64,000 nt of DNA, from contig NC_084923.1 in assembly GCF_958298935.1 (NCBI RefSeq), forward strand, positions 37,106,501 to 37,170,500, given 5' to 3'. The notes below the pieces were generated by a model. That model searched no databases, was not told the origin of the DNA, and worked only from the letters and a program-made list of their open reading frames with translations. The stretch is from Phragmites australis (taxonomy: Eukaryota > Streptophyta > Magnoliopsida > Poales > Poaceae). The translations under genes and the position numbers were made by a program. This document shows, piece after piece, positions 45,651 to 56,700 of this stretch (within the stretch, counting starts at the first letter, position 1; the number at the start of each line of letters is the position of its first letter).

Positions 45651-46764
45651 CATGGTTTGACTTACCGAGCTCTGGCGGTAACCGGTCGAAATTTCAAAAA
45701 AAATCAGACAAAATTCATTTGAGAAAATTTGAAATTTGAGGAAAAAAAATCACGATTTTAGCCACTCGTTAACCGGTCGAATTGGACCGGTTACCGAGCG
45801 GTTTTTGCGATTTATCGAGCGGTTTTCTCGAATTTCTCACATTGTCGGTAACCGCTCAGTCTTCTTGATTTATCGAGCGGTTTTCTCGATTTTCAGTGTA
45901 GTTCAACAAAAAACCCAAAAATTATCTCAATCTTGTAAAATCAATAATTAATTCATCTGAGCTTCAAATAAAGTAAAACAAATTTTGTTAGTTTCCTTGT
46001 AACATGATCTACATGATAAAGGTATTTATACTCATAAAAAATTTCAAAAAATTTTGTGAGAAAATGTATTTGTTAAACCAAGTTAAATGTATAGTTTACT
46101 CTTTGCTAATCCAAAAATCATGAAACTAATTTTTTTAGTCTTCTTATATGATCCTATGTCTTTTAAAAATACATGAAATCATTAATTAGTTATTGTAACA
46201 TGCAGTATTGTGTAAATATGTTGCGACTAGATTAATTCATAACTGACCCATCACATCTCAAAAATTAGTGAGATCACTTTTATTAGTTTATTTATACTAT
46301 AATTTATGTAGGAAAAATAATAGCAGACATGAAAAAGTTAATTACAGTGCTGTTTCTTAACATATTCACTTTATGCTTGTGAACTTTGTAAAAATTATAG
46401 AGAAATTAATAAAACTCTAAATAAAGTAAAATCAATTTTAAAGATCCTCTTAAGATATATTTAAAAAAAATATGTGTTTGCATGTTAAATTTTTTCTTAA
46501 CATGAGTTAATAAGTGAGTCGCACGCTTCAATTTTTTTCAAACTTACTCCCTATAGAATATGATGCAAACGATATTATTTTTGAAATTTTTTTTCACGGA
46601 AGGTCTTAGAATTGTGTCTAATTTTTTTTAGATTTGTTTTGAAATTTTTAATTTTTGAATTTTTTAATTCAAATTCGGTTACCGTTCGGTTTTTGAAATC
46701 GAGCCGGACTAAGAAGGCCGGTTATCGCGATTTTTGAACAGTTACCGTCAATTTTTTAACCCTG
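45651..46764. mobile_element. Non-autonomous hAT element, 1.1 kb
   Basis: The left end is CATGGTTTGAC and the reverse complement of the right end is CAGGGTTAAAAAATTGACGG. Flanking 8-bp duplications are GTAGCACG (45,643-45,650) and GTAGCATG (46,765-46,772), differing by one transition. Subterminal words such as ggtaaccggtcg and gttaccgagcggtttt recur inverted at the right end (ggttaccgttcggtttttg). The interior is AT-rich with no transposase. Confidence 0.75.
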
Positions 46765-46772
46765 GTAGCATG

Positions 46773-47171
46773 TCAAATGATCATATATGAGTCCAACCAG
46801 AGATAGCAACTGGCTAGCACAACATGGGACAGAGAGAAATTGAACTGCGCACAAATATCTCTCCAAACTCAGCGATTAGCACACAGTGAACTTACAGAGC
46901 AGCTCCACAGAGAGAAAGATGGTTGGCTGCTCAGAAGATGAGCTCGAGAAATACCATATCTGCCGACGGCACCGATGAACTCGAGAAATAGCAGAACTGC
47001 TCTGGAGAGAGAGAAATTAAACTTCATGGCCTTGGATCTCACAGGTACGGAAGTTTAGGGATCTCACGTTACCGTGCATGCACCCGTCATCACTGCTAAT
47101 GCCAAAACAGTTGCCAGTGCAGGCCCCTCGGTGGAGATCTTGTAGAGGCCGTAGGGCTCCGTAGATCTTAC
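46773..47171. other. Non-genic stretch
   Basis: No gene or element end was recognised; short agagagaaa words recur. Confidence 0.4.
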
Positions 47172-47179
47172 CGGTGTTG

Positions 47180-47337
47180 CAGGGGCGAAGCTAGGTTGGG
47201 AGGTGTGGGAGCATATGCACCTCCCTCCTATTCAAAAATACTACTAAAATTAGTTTTAATGAACAGTAAATTACTGTAGCTTCGATGAACAGTAAAGAGT
47301 CCTGCACCCCCTCTCTCCGACGCTAGCTTCGCCGCTA
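47180..47337. mobile_element. hAT-type MITE, 158 bp
   Basis: The left end is CAGGGGCGAAGCTAGG and the reverse complement of the right end is TAGCGGCGAAGCTAGC. The 8-bp flanks CGGTGTTG (47,172-47,179) and CGGTGCTG (47,338-47,345) differ by one transition. The interior is non-coding. Confidence 0.8.
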
Positions 47338-47345
47338 CGGTGCTG

Positions 47346-47765
47346 TGCGCTCACCTACCGGTCAGCCAAGACAAGATGAGACGAGGATGAGACACACCCG
47401 AGCCTAATAATTATCGTTTTCTTTTTCAGACATGGTGAGCTCTGTTTTCTAATCCAACGGAATAGGTCAAAACGGGTCGAGAATATAGTGTGTCACCGGT
47501 TATCTAAACAAACTTTTCGTTCCACTTTGGAAAAAAAAAATAGAGCCTATATTTTACACCGATTTTAGACTCAAAACCGAGCTTCCAAACAGTCCCTAAG
47601 TCTCCGCCGCTGCTCAGTTTGGCTCGCCCTCATCACCCGCTGAATCACATTCACGACCATTTCTGCTCGATCGCCACTCCGCCAGTTTATTACCAACGCA
47701 CGAAGAGCCCGCGTAAAATGTAGCACCGAAATTCCGGCAGGGAACAGCCCGCGGGCGCGCACACG
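47346..47765. other. Non-genic stretch
   Basis: No gene. A cttccaaacagtccctaag end at 47,582-47,600 resembles one terminus of a PIF/Harbinger MITE, but I could not place the partner terminus. Confidence 0.35.
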
Positions 47766-48115
47766 CCTGTGGGTTGTCATCTTGCCGAGAGGGGAGGGGG
47801 TCCGCGCGTGGCCGCGGCGTGGGCTGTCAGTACCGGGGCACGGACATGGCGTGGCCCCGCGCGCGCATGCAGACGCAGGCTCAGCCGCAGCAGCTAGCCT
47901 CTGGCCACGTGTCCAGCGCGCCCGGGCGCGGACGAAACGCGACGTACTCCATGGCAGGGAAGGCGCCGCCCGCCGCCCTCCGCGCCATGCCGGAGGCCAT
48001 GCGCGCGCGCGCGCCCCGGCACCTGAGCCTACCGCTCCGCGCCGCCTTCCCCGCTTGTCCCCTTACTACCTACTGTAGGTCGTGCGCGCGCGCGCATGCA
48101 TGCATGGCACGCTTG
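47766..48115. promoter_or_regulatory. GC-rich island upstream of NCED with a G-box
   Basis: Sharp-edged CpG-rich stretch with (CG)n runs near 48,001 and 48,083. It contains ggccacgtgtcc (47,904-47,915), a G-box/ABRE-like word. It lies 2.2-2.6 kb upstream of the NCED start codon. It could be a distal regulatory region or the first exon of an unrecognised transcript; two overlapping frames of about 100 codons have no family resemblance. Confidence 0.3.
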
Positions 48116-49750
48116 GGTTAAGCTTCTTACTTAATTTTTGGACGGGACATGCTGATCAGGCTTATTCATCTGATTCAGTGTTTGGTCTGTCGTTTGTTCC
48201 TCCAATGCTCCAGTCAGTACTCAGTACTCCTTGCTCTCCTCCAAGAGACGCCTGGTCACGAATGTTTGTTCTGTGATCCCGGTTAGTCCCGACCAAATTA
48301 AACACGAAGACACGATTGACGAGCGTTGTGCCGCGAACCGGGCAGCAAATTTGGCACCCCGGCGGTTGGCTTGTCTGACTGACTGTCCCCGGGCGAGAAC
48401 AAGCGCCAGCGTGCTCCCCTGTCGCCCATGGTCGGCTGCTTCTTGCCCAAGTCTCGGCTCGGCCATCGCGTATTCGCATTTTCTCACTGCAGCGTCGAAA
48501 ACTCTGAGCTGCTCCCCAAGCATACGACATCGATGTAATCTTGCTTAACTAACCAACATTAGCAGTAGTACTAGTAGTAGTAGACTATTGCAAACAACAA
48601 AGTTTGAGCCTGTTTGGATTGGAGGAAATTTGAAGAAAAAGTGCAGGAACTGGTATTCGTCTGGAACAGCAAAGGAATGCCCGTTTGGAACGAAGAAAAT
48701 GCCGTTTCCTTTCCTCCGAAATACTGTTGCAGGCCCGTGATTTCACAGGAATGAAAAAACCCACCCAAATCTCATAGGAACTTTTCCTACGACACAACGC
48801 TTGAGCGACAAACTGTCTAGCCTGCTAGCTAAATCTCGTCTTAGCGTCATGCCGTCGTCGCAGCGTCGCTCGAGCCATCATTTGCATCGCCTGATTGGTC
48901 CCCGCCCCAGCATTATTACGCACAAGAGCTCGCTGCCGGCGGCCGCCACACCTGTCATGGATCCATCCACTACATGGAAGAGGTGCTGCGCAAGCTTCAT
49001 GGGAAGAGAGAGAGAAGATGGAGCTGCGACGGGAATGTTCAGGAAGGAAAAAGGGGAAAGTGGAACGGGCTTCTCACCTTTCTTTCTCTGGTCACTTTTT
49101 CCAAAGCAAATGTGCTGGTTAAATTTTTTCGATTTGTCCTTAGTTGAAACTGGATTTTTTTTTATATATGATATCTAATTCCCATGGTTTCAATTCCTAT
49201 ATTCAAACACTACTTACTACATTTTTCATGTGTTTTTACTTTCCTCTTTTTACCACTGCATTCCTACGCCTTTCCTCTGTTTTTCTCTCTGCTCCTCCGT
49301 TTTGCATTCGTACGTTCCACACAGGTCGTTTGTCTTTAACTAGGGACCTTCTCCGTACTACTAGCACATTTGGCATGGGGGAAAGGTCCGAGGCACAAGT
49401 GCCAAGGCCAGGCGCGGATGAGGAGAAGCCCAGAAGCAAACAACCTCAGAGTTGTGGACTGCAGCTAAGGAGATGATCGCGAGTCGGTACTCTTCTCCTC
49501 GTTCCGTCCTACTGTTTCTAACCATCCAATAAATATTACAGTAATAAAGCAGCATATAAAATGGCAGAAAGAAAAGAAGGAGAAAAGGAGTCGGTATCGA
49601 GCTCATCGGTGACGGCAGAGGTGAAGCGTGAGTACATCCTCGTCACCATGTTCCCCCTACTGCCCTCCCGTGTTTCGCTTAGGTTCTATTTTTTTCGTCT
49701 AACGTTTCACTCTTAGAAATCTCGCGCACCTCTGTGTTCTGTTTCGCTCT
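48116..49750. other. Distal upstream flank of NCED
   Basis: No gene was recognised. Sequences starting gagcctgtttggattgg (48,607) and similar resemble PIF/Harbinger MITE ends, without clean boundaries. Confidence 0.4.
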
Positions 49751-50193
49751 TCATGTAGGCCCACATCACGTGCTCCCAGGTGCGCTCCCACACTCCCGTG
49801 TGGACCTACTTCCTAGGTGCTGCCGTTCGTTTGCAGCACGTGCTTCCACGTTACTACCTGCGAAGCATGTATATCGAACTAAGTATATACAATAGACTTA
49901 AATTATTGGTAACACGCGCTCCCGCATTACTATGTGTGAAATATGTGCATCAAACTAGATATAATAGATTTAAACCACGTAAGTTAAATTTAAATTTTCG
50001 TCCGGTTAAATTTAGATACCTGTTTTCTTCCTACATAGTTCCTTTTTTTAAACCCTACACGACCCATCCGCACACGCTCCCCCATCGCTACCACTTCAGA
50101 CTGCACCTTCCCATTCGATCCGATTCGATTCGTTCCGTTTCTCCCACCCACCGTTTGTTTCGCACCCACCCCTGCTCTGCTCGCCCCGCATCT
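49751..50193 (+). promoter_or_regulatory. Proximal NCED promoter region with two G-boxes
   Basis: CACGTG occurs at 49,767-49,772 and 49,837-49,842, about 500-570 bp before the ATG, in tcacgtgctcccaggtg and gcacgtgcttccacgtta contexts. An imperfect tandem duplication of about 65 bp (49,838-49,905 and 49,912-49,975) follows. G-box/ABRE-type sites are the binding sites of bZIP and bHLH factors in ABA and stress responses; function here is inferred. Confidence 0.4.
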
Positions 50194-50202
50194 CTATATA
50201 AA
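50194..50202 (+). promoter_or_regulatory. TATA box of NCED
   Basis: ctatataaa lies 137 bp before the ATG at 50,339. The leader between is CT/CA-rich, has no upstream ATG and no obvious intron. Confidence 0.85.
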
Positions 50203-50338
50203 CAGCGCACCCGCCTGCTCCCACCCCATCCGGACCAAGACCAACGGGCTCACACTAGCTCGCTCCAGCCCCCGCGCACGCACAAAACCCACTCGATTCC
50301 GCCAAAGCCCACGCGATTCTCGTCAGTTCAGCAGCGCG

Positions 50339-52135
50339 ATGCAAGGTCTCGCCCCGCCCAGCTCTGCTTCCATACACCGGCACCCGTCGGCCCGGTCGAG
50401 AGCGAGAGCCCCCAATTCGGTGAGGTTCTCGGCCCGGGCGGTCAGCTCGGTGCCGCACGCGCCCGCCGACGCGCCGTTCGACGCGGCGCCGCTGTCGCTG
50501 TCCACTAAGCCCGCCATTGGCGTCGCGACGCCCGCGACTATGCCGGCCTCGCCGCGGAAGGCGGAGAAGAGGCTCAACTTCTTCCAGCGAGCGGCGGCGA
50601 TGGCGCTCGACGCCTTCGAGGAGGGGTTCGTGGCCAACGTCCTCGAGCGCCCGCACGGGCTGCCCAAGACAGCCGACCCGGCCGTGCAGATCGCCGGCAA
50701 CTTCGCGCCCGTCGGGGAGAGGCCGCCGGTTCACGAGCTCCCTGTCTCCGGGCGCATCCCGCCCTTCATCAACGGCGTGTACGCGCGCAACGGCGCCAAC
50801 CCGTGCTTTGACCCCGTCGCCGGGCACCACCTCTTCGACGGCGACGGCATGGTGCACGCGCTGCGGATACGCAACGGCGTCGCCGAGTCGTACGCTTGCA
50901 GGTTCACGGAGACAGCGCGGCTCAGGCAGGAGCGGGCGATCGGCCGCCCGGTCTTTCCCAAGGCCATTGGCGAGCTGCACGGCCACTCCGGGATCGCGCG
51001 ACTTGCTCTGTTCTACGCGCGCACCGCCTGCGGCCTTGTCGACCCATCGGACGGCACCGGCGTCGCCAACGCTGGTCTCGTGTACTTCAACGGCCACCTC
51101 CTCGCCATGTCCGAGGACGATCTCCCGTACCACGTGCGCGTCACCGCCGACGGCGACCTCGAGACCGTCGGCCGATACGACTTCGACGGGCAGCTCGGTT
51201 GCGCCATGATCGCGCACCCCAAGCTCGACCCGGTCACCGGTGAGCTCCACGAGCTCAGCTACGACGTGATCAAGAAGCCGTACCTCAAGTACTTTTACTT
51301 CAGGCCCGACGGGACCAAGTCGGACGACGTCGAGATCCCGCTCGATCAGCCGACCATGATCCACGACTTCGCCATCACGGAGAATTATGTGGTAGTGCCC
51401 GACCACCAGGTGGTGTTCAAGCTCCAGGAGATGCTGCGTGGCGGCTCGCCCGTCGTGCTCGACAAGGAGAAGACGTCGCGCTTCGGCGTGCTGCCCAAGC
51501 ACGTGGCGGACGCGTCGGAGATGGTGTGGGTGGACGTGCCGGACTGCTTCTGCTTCCACCTCTGGAACGCGTGGGAGGATGAGGAGACCGGCGAGGTGGT
51601 GGTGGTCGGCTCCTGCATGACCCCGGCCGACTCCATCTTCAACGAGTCCGACGAGCGCCTCGAGAGCGTGCTCACGGAGATCCGCCTCGACACTCGCACG
51701 GGCCAGTCGACGCGGCGCGCCATCCTGCCGCCGTCGCAGCAGGTGAACCTGGAGGTGGGCATGGTGAACCGCAACCTCCTGGGCCGCAAGACGCGGTACG
51801 CTTACCTGGCCATCGCCGAGCCGTGGCCCAAGGTGTCCGGCTTCGCCAAGGTGGACCTCGCCACGGGCGAGCTCACCAAGTTCGAGTACGGCGAGGGCCG
51901 GTTCGGTGGCGAGCCGTGCTTCGTGCCCATGGACCCCGCGGCCGCGCACCCCCGTGGCGAGGACGACGGGTACGTGCTCACCTTCGTGCACGACGAGCGC
52001 ACCGGCACGTCTGAGCTCCTTGTGGTCAATGCCGCCGACATGCGCCTGGAGGCCACGATCCAGCTGCCGTCCCGCGTGCCGTTCGGGTTCCACGGCACCT
52101 TCATCACGGCCAAGGAGCTTGAGGCTCAGGCCTGA
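50339..52135 (+). CDS. NCED1: 9-cis-epoxycarotenoid dioxygenase, plastid (VP14/NCED1 type)
   Basis: Cleaves 9-cis-violaxanthin or 9'-cis-neoxanthin at the 11,12 bond to xanthoxin, the committed step of abscisic acid synthesis. The frame is intact, intronless and 598 residues long; maize VP14, which it closely resembles from start to end as I recall it, is about 604. Residues 1-70 are Ser/Ala/Arg-rich, a plastid transit peptide. Residues 78-100 ([20 protein letters not shown]) form the amphipathic helix linked to thylakoid association. The propeller body follows, with the four iron-binding histidines at 293 (AHPKLD), 342 (TMIHDF), 407 (CFHLWNAW) and 585 (GFHGTF), each five below VP14's 298, 347, 412 and 590. 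Codon use is very GC3-rich. Among NCED paralogues the start MQGLAPP points to the VP14 group. Expression is normally drought- and ABA-related. Confidence 0.97.
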   Translation: MQGLAPPSSASIHRHPSARSRARAPNSVRFSARAVSSVPHAPADAPFDAAPLSLSTKPAIGVATPATMPASPRKAEKRLNFFQRAAAMALDAFEEGFVANVLERPHGLPKTADPAVQIAGNFAPVGERPPVHELPVSGRIPPFINGVYARNGANPCFDPVAGHHLFDGDGMVHALRIRNGVAESYACRFTETARLRQERAIGRPVFPKAIGELHGHSGIARLALFYARTACGLVDPSDGTGVANAGLVYFNGHLLAMSEDDLPYHVRVTADGDLETVGRYDFDGQLGCAMIAHPKLDPVTGELHELSYDVIKKPYLKYFYFRPDGTKSDDVEIPLDQPTMIHDFAITENYVVVPDHQVVFKLQEMLRGGSPVVLDKEKTSRFGVLPKHVADASEMVWVDVPDCFCFHLWNAWEDEETGEVVVVGSCMTPADSIFNESDERLESVLTEIRLDTRTGQSTRRAILPPSQQVNLEVGMVNRNLLGRKTRYAYLAIAEPWPKVSGFAKVDLATGELTKFEYGEGRFGGEPCFVPMDPAAAHPRGEDDGYVLTFVHDERTGTSELLVVNAADMRLEATIQLPSRVPFGFHGTFITAKELEAQA

Positions 52136-52680
52136 TCGAGCTTCCGTCCCGTTCCCCGCCTCCACGTTTCTTGGAGAGGAGCGCGAGGAAGAGAGGAGAC
52201 AAGAGCGAGCCATGGAGGGAAGAAGTCACCAGAGGGAGCCTTAGGCGTAGAGGAGGTCCCCGGAGTCTTCCCGTCCCCTACACAACAGTTACTGTTGGTG
52301 GTTGGTTTCTTTTTCATTTTTAGCTCCGTTCACACTAGTGTAAGTATATTTTAGTGGTCATAGTGGCAGACTAGAGAGAGAGTGTGTGTGGGACCCAGCT
52401 CGTAGCTTTTGTGTTGGTGCTTGCTTCTACCTGAGTTCAGCTGGTGCTTACTAGTTTAGTGTTTCTTTTTCTTTGGATCAGACAGGGATATGCTCCATTA
52501 GCAGCTCCAGTTGTTGTCCGTCAGTCACTCAGACAGTCACTCACAGTAGAGTGTTTGAGATCTTGGTTACCACTACTCGCCATTGCCACCCAGTTGCTGC
52601 TGCTGAGGTGTTGCTGGTTTGGTTTATCATCTCTCGCTGTGTGTACATTTGTTCATAATATAATAAAACGGTGATGATTC
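52136..52680 (+). other. NCED 3' UTR and poly(A) signal
   Basis: The 3' UTR contains ct-rich and gagagaga tracts. An AATAAA signal at 52,662-52,667, within a tataataaaacgg context, is the best candidate for polyadenylation, giving a 3' UTR of about 550 bases. Confidence 0.6.
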
Positions 52681-53109
52681 TGCCTCAATTTCAGCTTCAG
52701 GTTCAATTCTGTTCACCAATTCTCTTGTCTTTTTGTCCGTTTGTGTTGGGCTGTCTGGACGAGCTTCGTTGTCGTCACAGTAATGTTGGTGCCAGACACG
52801 GACAGAAGTTTTGCTTCCTACACTAGTCTGCTTGTCCACTTGTGTGTGGGGGTTCTTTTCTTCCCCCCAGCCACTGTGCTCTGATGTATGCGTAGTTTGT
52901 ATGATATGAGCCCTGCTTTGGATTTATTTCCAAGTGGAGTCGATCGAGAAGAACTTTCTGCTGCATGAGAGGTGAATTGGGGACTAATCTATCGCTTCTG
53001 ACGTTGTTCTTAAGCGTGCATCATTTTTCTATGACTGAACCTACGCATGCGGCTCGCATTTCTTGCTGTAGAGCTGAACAGTTTTGGGCTTGTAGCTCAG
53101 CCGAAGAAT
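52681..53109. other. Intergenic
   Basis: Nothing recognisable between the NCED 3' end and the hAT remnant. Confidence 0.5.
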
Positions 53110-54470
53110 CATAGAATAACAAAACAAGGTAGCATATGCTTACAATACAAAAGAATTATATTTTTTATTAACTTGAATTTAGCTATACGAGAACCGACTA
53201 CATCATAAGATTTAATAGTATTAGCAGAGCTAATCTTCGCTCTCAATTTATTTTCAATATAAACTATCATATATAACTTCGCATCGCAGAAAATCATCAC
53301 CTATTTTATTTCACGGACGCATCTTCACTAGTTTCATAACTGAAAATGCTCTCTTGTTGGTCGCAATTGACACTCGAAGAGTTATGACTAACCTTAATAA
53401 CTTGTTGACCATTGGATAAGTAGAATCTTTTTCCAATTTAACTAGTTCATTTGTCAGATCAGCAAGTGATGGCAATCTACTCAGGTCAGGATGGTTGGGT
53501 ACATCAAATTGAAAATGTGGTAGTTGGCACTCCAACTTAGCTCTTTCTTGATTTAAAAAATCGATAGGATAGTATTTTTTCACTAGAGTACATATTTTTG
53601 ACGAATCAAAGGTGTCGAGTCTTGGATCCAATGATGCACAAAGTGATAGAAGCTATGTCGCTTAAGATCTGAATCGTTCTTCTAACTCAAACAGCTTTTG
53701 ATCTACAACAACATTGAACAGATCTACTTTATAATAGTGAAGAGTTATGGTGTTATCATGGTTATTCTAAGACTTGGTTACATCAATATACCTATGAAAT
53801 ACAATGTAGAGAGGAATAAGTTTTATATCATAGATAAAAATAATTTTGACGTATTACCACTCATATTTAAGAATTAGGTAAAGAAATATACTTGCAATCT
53901 ATATCTGGAATCCCAACTTCATGCTTCATGCAAAAGTATTTGACCTCCTCAATAAGTGGTTCCCAACCATTGTTTCATAAGTCGCCAAGTAACACCTTTG
54001 TATTAGAAACAGACTCCACTGCATTTATAATATCTATAGATTTCTTCTAGAGTATTTGGCATAGCACATCAGTGATCTTCATTATCTTCTCTATCATGAG
54101 TAAAATAAATACAAAATCAAATATAACAAGAATCCGAAGGACACCTGCAGCATCTCCTCGGGAATATCTTGAAATTGAATGATCATTTGTAATATTGTGT
54201 AGAACTAAAAGTATAGCACCAAACATCTTCTTTAAACTTAAAATTAACTTATAATGGGAACTCCATCTAAGTGACATCTGTCCTCTCTAGAGAGCCCATG
54301 TGATTTGCCCCTCTTCATGTATCGAGCCCTCTCAATTCAATTTCACGAGCAATTTTCGTAGCTTGATTTGCTAGTAACTCATCATTGCGCTTAGGAAAAA
54401 CGCTAACAATATTGATGATGAAATTTGCATGCTAGAAAAATTTGCTGCAATTGGAAATAAAGATAAATTA
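53110..54470 (-). pseudogene. hAT transposase remnant of the TTF/DUF4371 type
   Basis: Read on the minus strand, segments in order resemble TTF-type zinc-finger hAT proteins: KRNDELLANQATKIAREIEL and LDTGRGANHMG-like (54,300-54,420, with stops), DVTRWSSHYKLILSLKKMFG and FVFILLMIEKIMKITD (54,047-54,277), GWEPLIEEVKYFCMKHEVG (about 53,900-53,970), then SLDPRLDTFDSSKICTLVKK and ATNKRAFSVMKLVK (53,311-53,640; the C-terminal dimerisation motif), and a VYIENKL end near 53,260. Frameshifts and stops separate the blocks, and the N-terminal zinc finger is missing. A different hAT branch from the one at 17.9-21.7 kb. No clear ends or target duplication were found. Confidence 0.75.
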
Positions 54471-56700
54471 GATTTTTCACAGCATGTCGGCATCATCAAT
54501 TAATCATCACACGTAACGTAAAAAATACCTAATATAAGTTGATCATCGTCAATTAAAGTATACTTATTAATGATTGATTTACAGGTATGGCTGTTGCTAT
54601 GTTAGCTTGACTTGTTGAGTGCTAACTTTGATAGTCTGATTTGTTGTGCGATGATTACCCTCGAATCTTCAATGTAGCCTATGCATGGCTGAACGATGAA
54701 CTCAATCTCTCGAACTGATCTAAAGATTAATATCAGCAGTAGCTAGCAGGAACGATCAAATCAGGCATCAACATTTCAGTTGACGACTTCAGGCTTCATG
54801 CCTTCGGCTTCAGCATTGAGGAGATAGGAACTCAATCCGATGACCGACGGTCTGGTCTAGAGTGATGCGATCTGGCCTCTGGGCGTTGGCTTGGGCCGAC
54901 GGCGACGCGAGTGGAAGTTGAACCGACGAAGTTGCAACTCGCGAACACTCTAACTCGGCGTTTGGGCGAGCGGCGTCTCAACGTCGCGTTTGTGAAAGCA
55001 GAGTCTCAGCGTCTGGGCAAAGTCAGTGTGGTGTTTTCGACTGATTTATCTCCTGCTGTTGGCTTACTTTGCTATTTGCCTATTGGGCCCTGGGGTCCCA
55101 GATTCGTTAGGGGACCAGGTCCCTGCCGCCCCTGCCCCTGCTTTTCGGTTGGGACCGAACAAATCACGAAGCTCTTGCAGTGTTGAGGAATGTACATATT
55201 GTCTCTTCTTATCTTTTTTTTTTTTTTTTGACATCCTGACCTCTATCAGTTGCGATTACAGAAACGAGCAGTAGGGCCAGTAGCCCCCGCCGTTCGGACG
55301 CTGCACAAGTATGTAGGTGCTGTTTAGTTTTGGCTCACTATTGCCCCACCAAAAGCTGATCGGGCCAATTATTTGACGGAGGAATCGGCCGTAGAAATAT
55401 ACTAGACGTGGGCAACTATTAGCATTTATCCAAATAACTATGTGAGGACAGGTTAACACTATATTTTTAACATGGCAAGCGCCAGCTTCAATCAAACAGA
55501 CAGTACGTGGAGAACACTAGCAGATCTCGATGCTTACACTCAACGCCCAACCAACAAACCGGTAACCAGTCAGGACCTGATCTGCTGCTAAACGTGCACT
55601 TCGCTTTTCCACTGCGTTATCGCGAGATGCCATGTCCCTTTCAGGATTTATCATTACGCTGCTCCGATGGCGCGGCAGCTGCTTCTCTTTCGCTCCCGCC
55701 GGCCGGCGCGTATGAACGTCGCGTTACAAACCCCACCGACCACGCACGGCGCGTCAACGTCGCTTGCAACCGCGACCCACCGGCCGATCGGCACGTTGGA
55801 CGGGCACCACCAAGTATGGAATTGAATTGAGCCCCTGTCGAGTGCTCTGCTTCGATTATCGTGGCAGATTACGATCCATGCCGTCGAATTCGTTCCTTTC
55901 CATGGCTTAGTTCCTCTGAACGCAAACCACGCTCGACCAAACCCCTGTGATGGTTTTTTAGAAGAAGGAAGCTTTATTTCAAGATGAGATAATGCTTTGG
56001 CCTCTGCGCCGAGCCGAGCAAGGGCCATGTGATGCGTTGTCTGCAGTTAACTCCATCGTAACTTGATCCCACGAGGCCGATCGAGAGCCGTATTCCCATC
56101 AACACGGGAGGTTGCACGGACGGCCACACGTGGAGTGCGGTGCATAGATCCGGCAAGAAACAGTGTCGTTGCATGCATGCAATGTGACGCCACTACACGG
56201 CTTGGTCCAAAAAACGGCTCCCGCGTGCAGTCAAATCGCGGCGACCTTGACGGCCCCGGCCGAGAGACCGACGGCGCCCTCGCCGTCATGTAGAGGGAAC
56301 GCAACGCGCGTAATCCCCCGCGCGTCCCACCCACGTACACACGCCGGGCGGTGTACGCAGGCGGGCGGCCGCGCGCACCGAATCGGCGGTCGAAAGGTCG
56401 CTCCCGCGAAGACGGGGAGGGATGATGAGGCGACGGCCGGGCGACCGACCGCGGGGGCCGGCTTGGCACGCGAGAGCGATCCGTGTCGCTGTCGCCGCGC
56501 CGCCAACCGCGGGTCGCGCCGTTGATGCGGCGCCATCGACGACGCCATGGGGGTGGCGCGGCCGGCTTGCTTTCGCGTGTCGCGGCAGCGTTTCGGTCCG
56601 CAGGGAGTTTTGGCATGCGTACGTCGATGGCGTAATGCATTAATTGAAGAGGACGACGGGAACGTACGCGTGTTCACCAACATAGGGTGTGTTTGATTCG
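54471..56700. other. Non-genic stretch, GC-rich in its second half
   Basis: The plus-strand run cctgccgcccctgcccctg (55,125-55,143) may be the outer end of the neighbouring hAT remnant. Between 55,640 and 56,640 the DNA is GC-rich with long overlapping frames on both strands, which is expected of composition alone. A gccacacgtggag word (56,120) is ABRE-like. No gene is supported. Confidence 0.4.

Noticed and set aside
48607..49230. Possible PIF/Harbinger (Tourist-type) MITE
   Set aside because: Sequences like gcctgtttggattgg and ttcaaacactac suggest ends, but no matching inverted repeats with a 3-bp duplication could be fixed.
50255..52213. 652-codon open frame on the minus strand across NCED
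   Set aside because: It is the antisense shadow of a very GC3-rich real gene. Its His/Arg/Leu/Val-rich product has no family resemblance.
55654..56683. Arg/Pro-rich frames of 120-197 codons on both strands
   Set aside because: GC-rich composition explains them; none has a recognisable domain or supporting splice structure.
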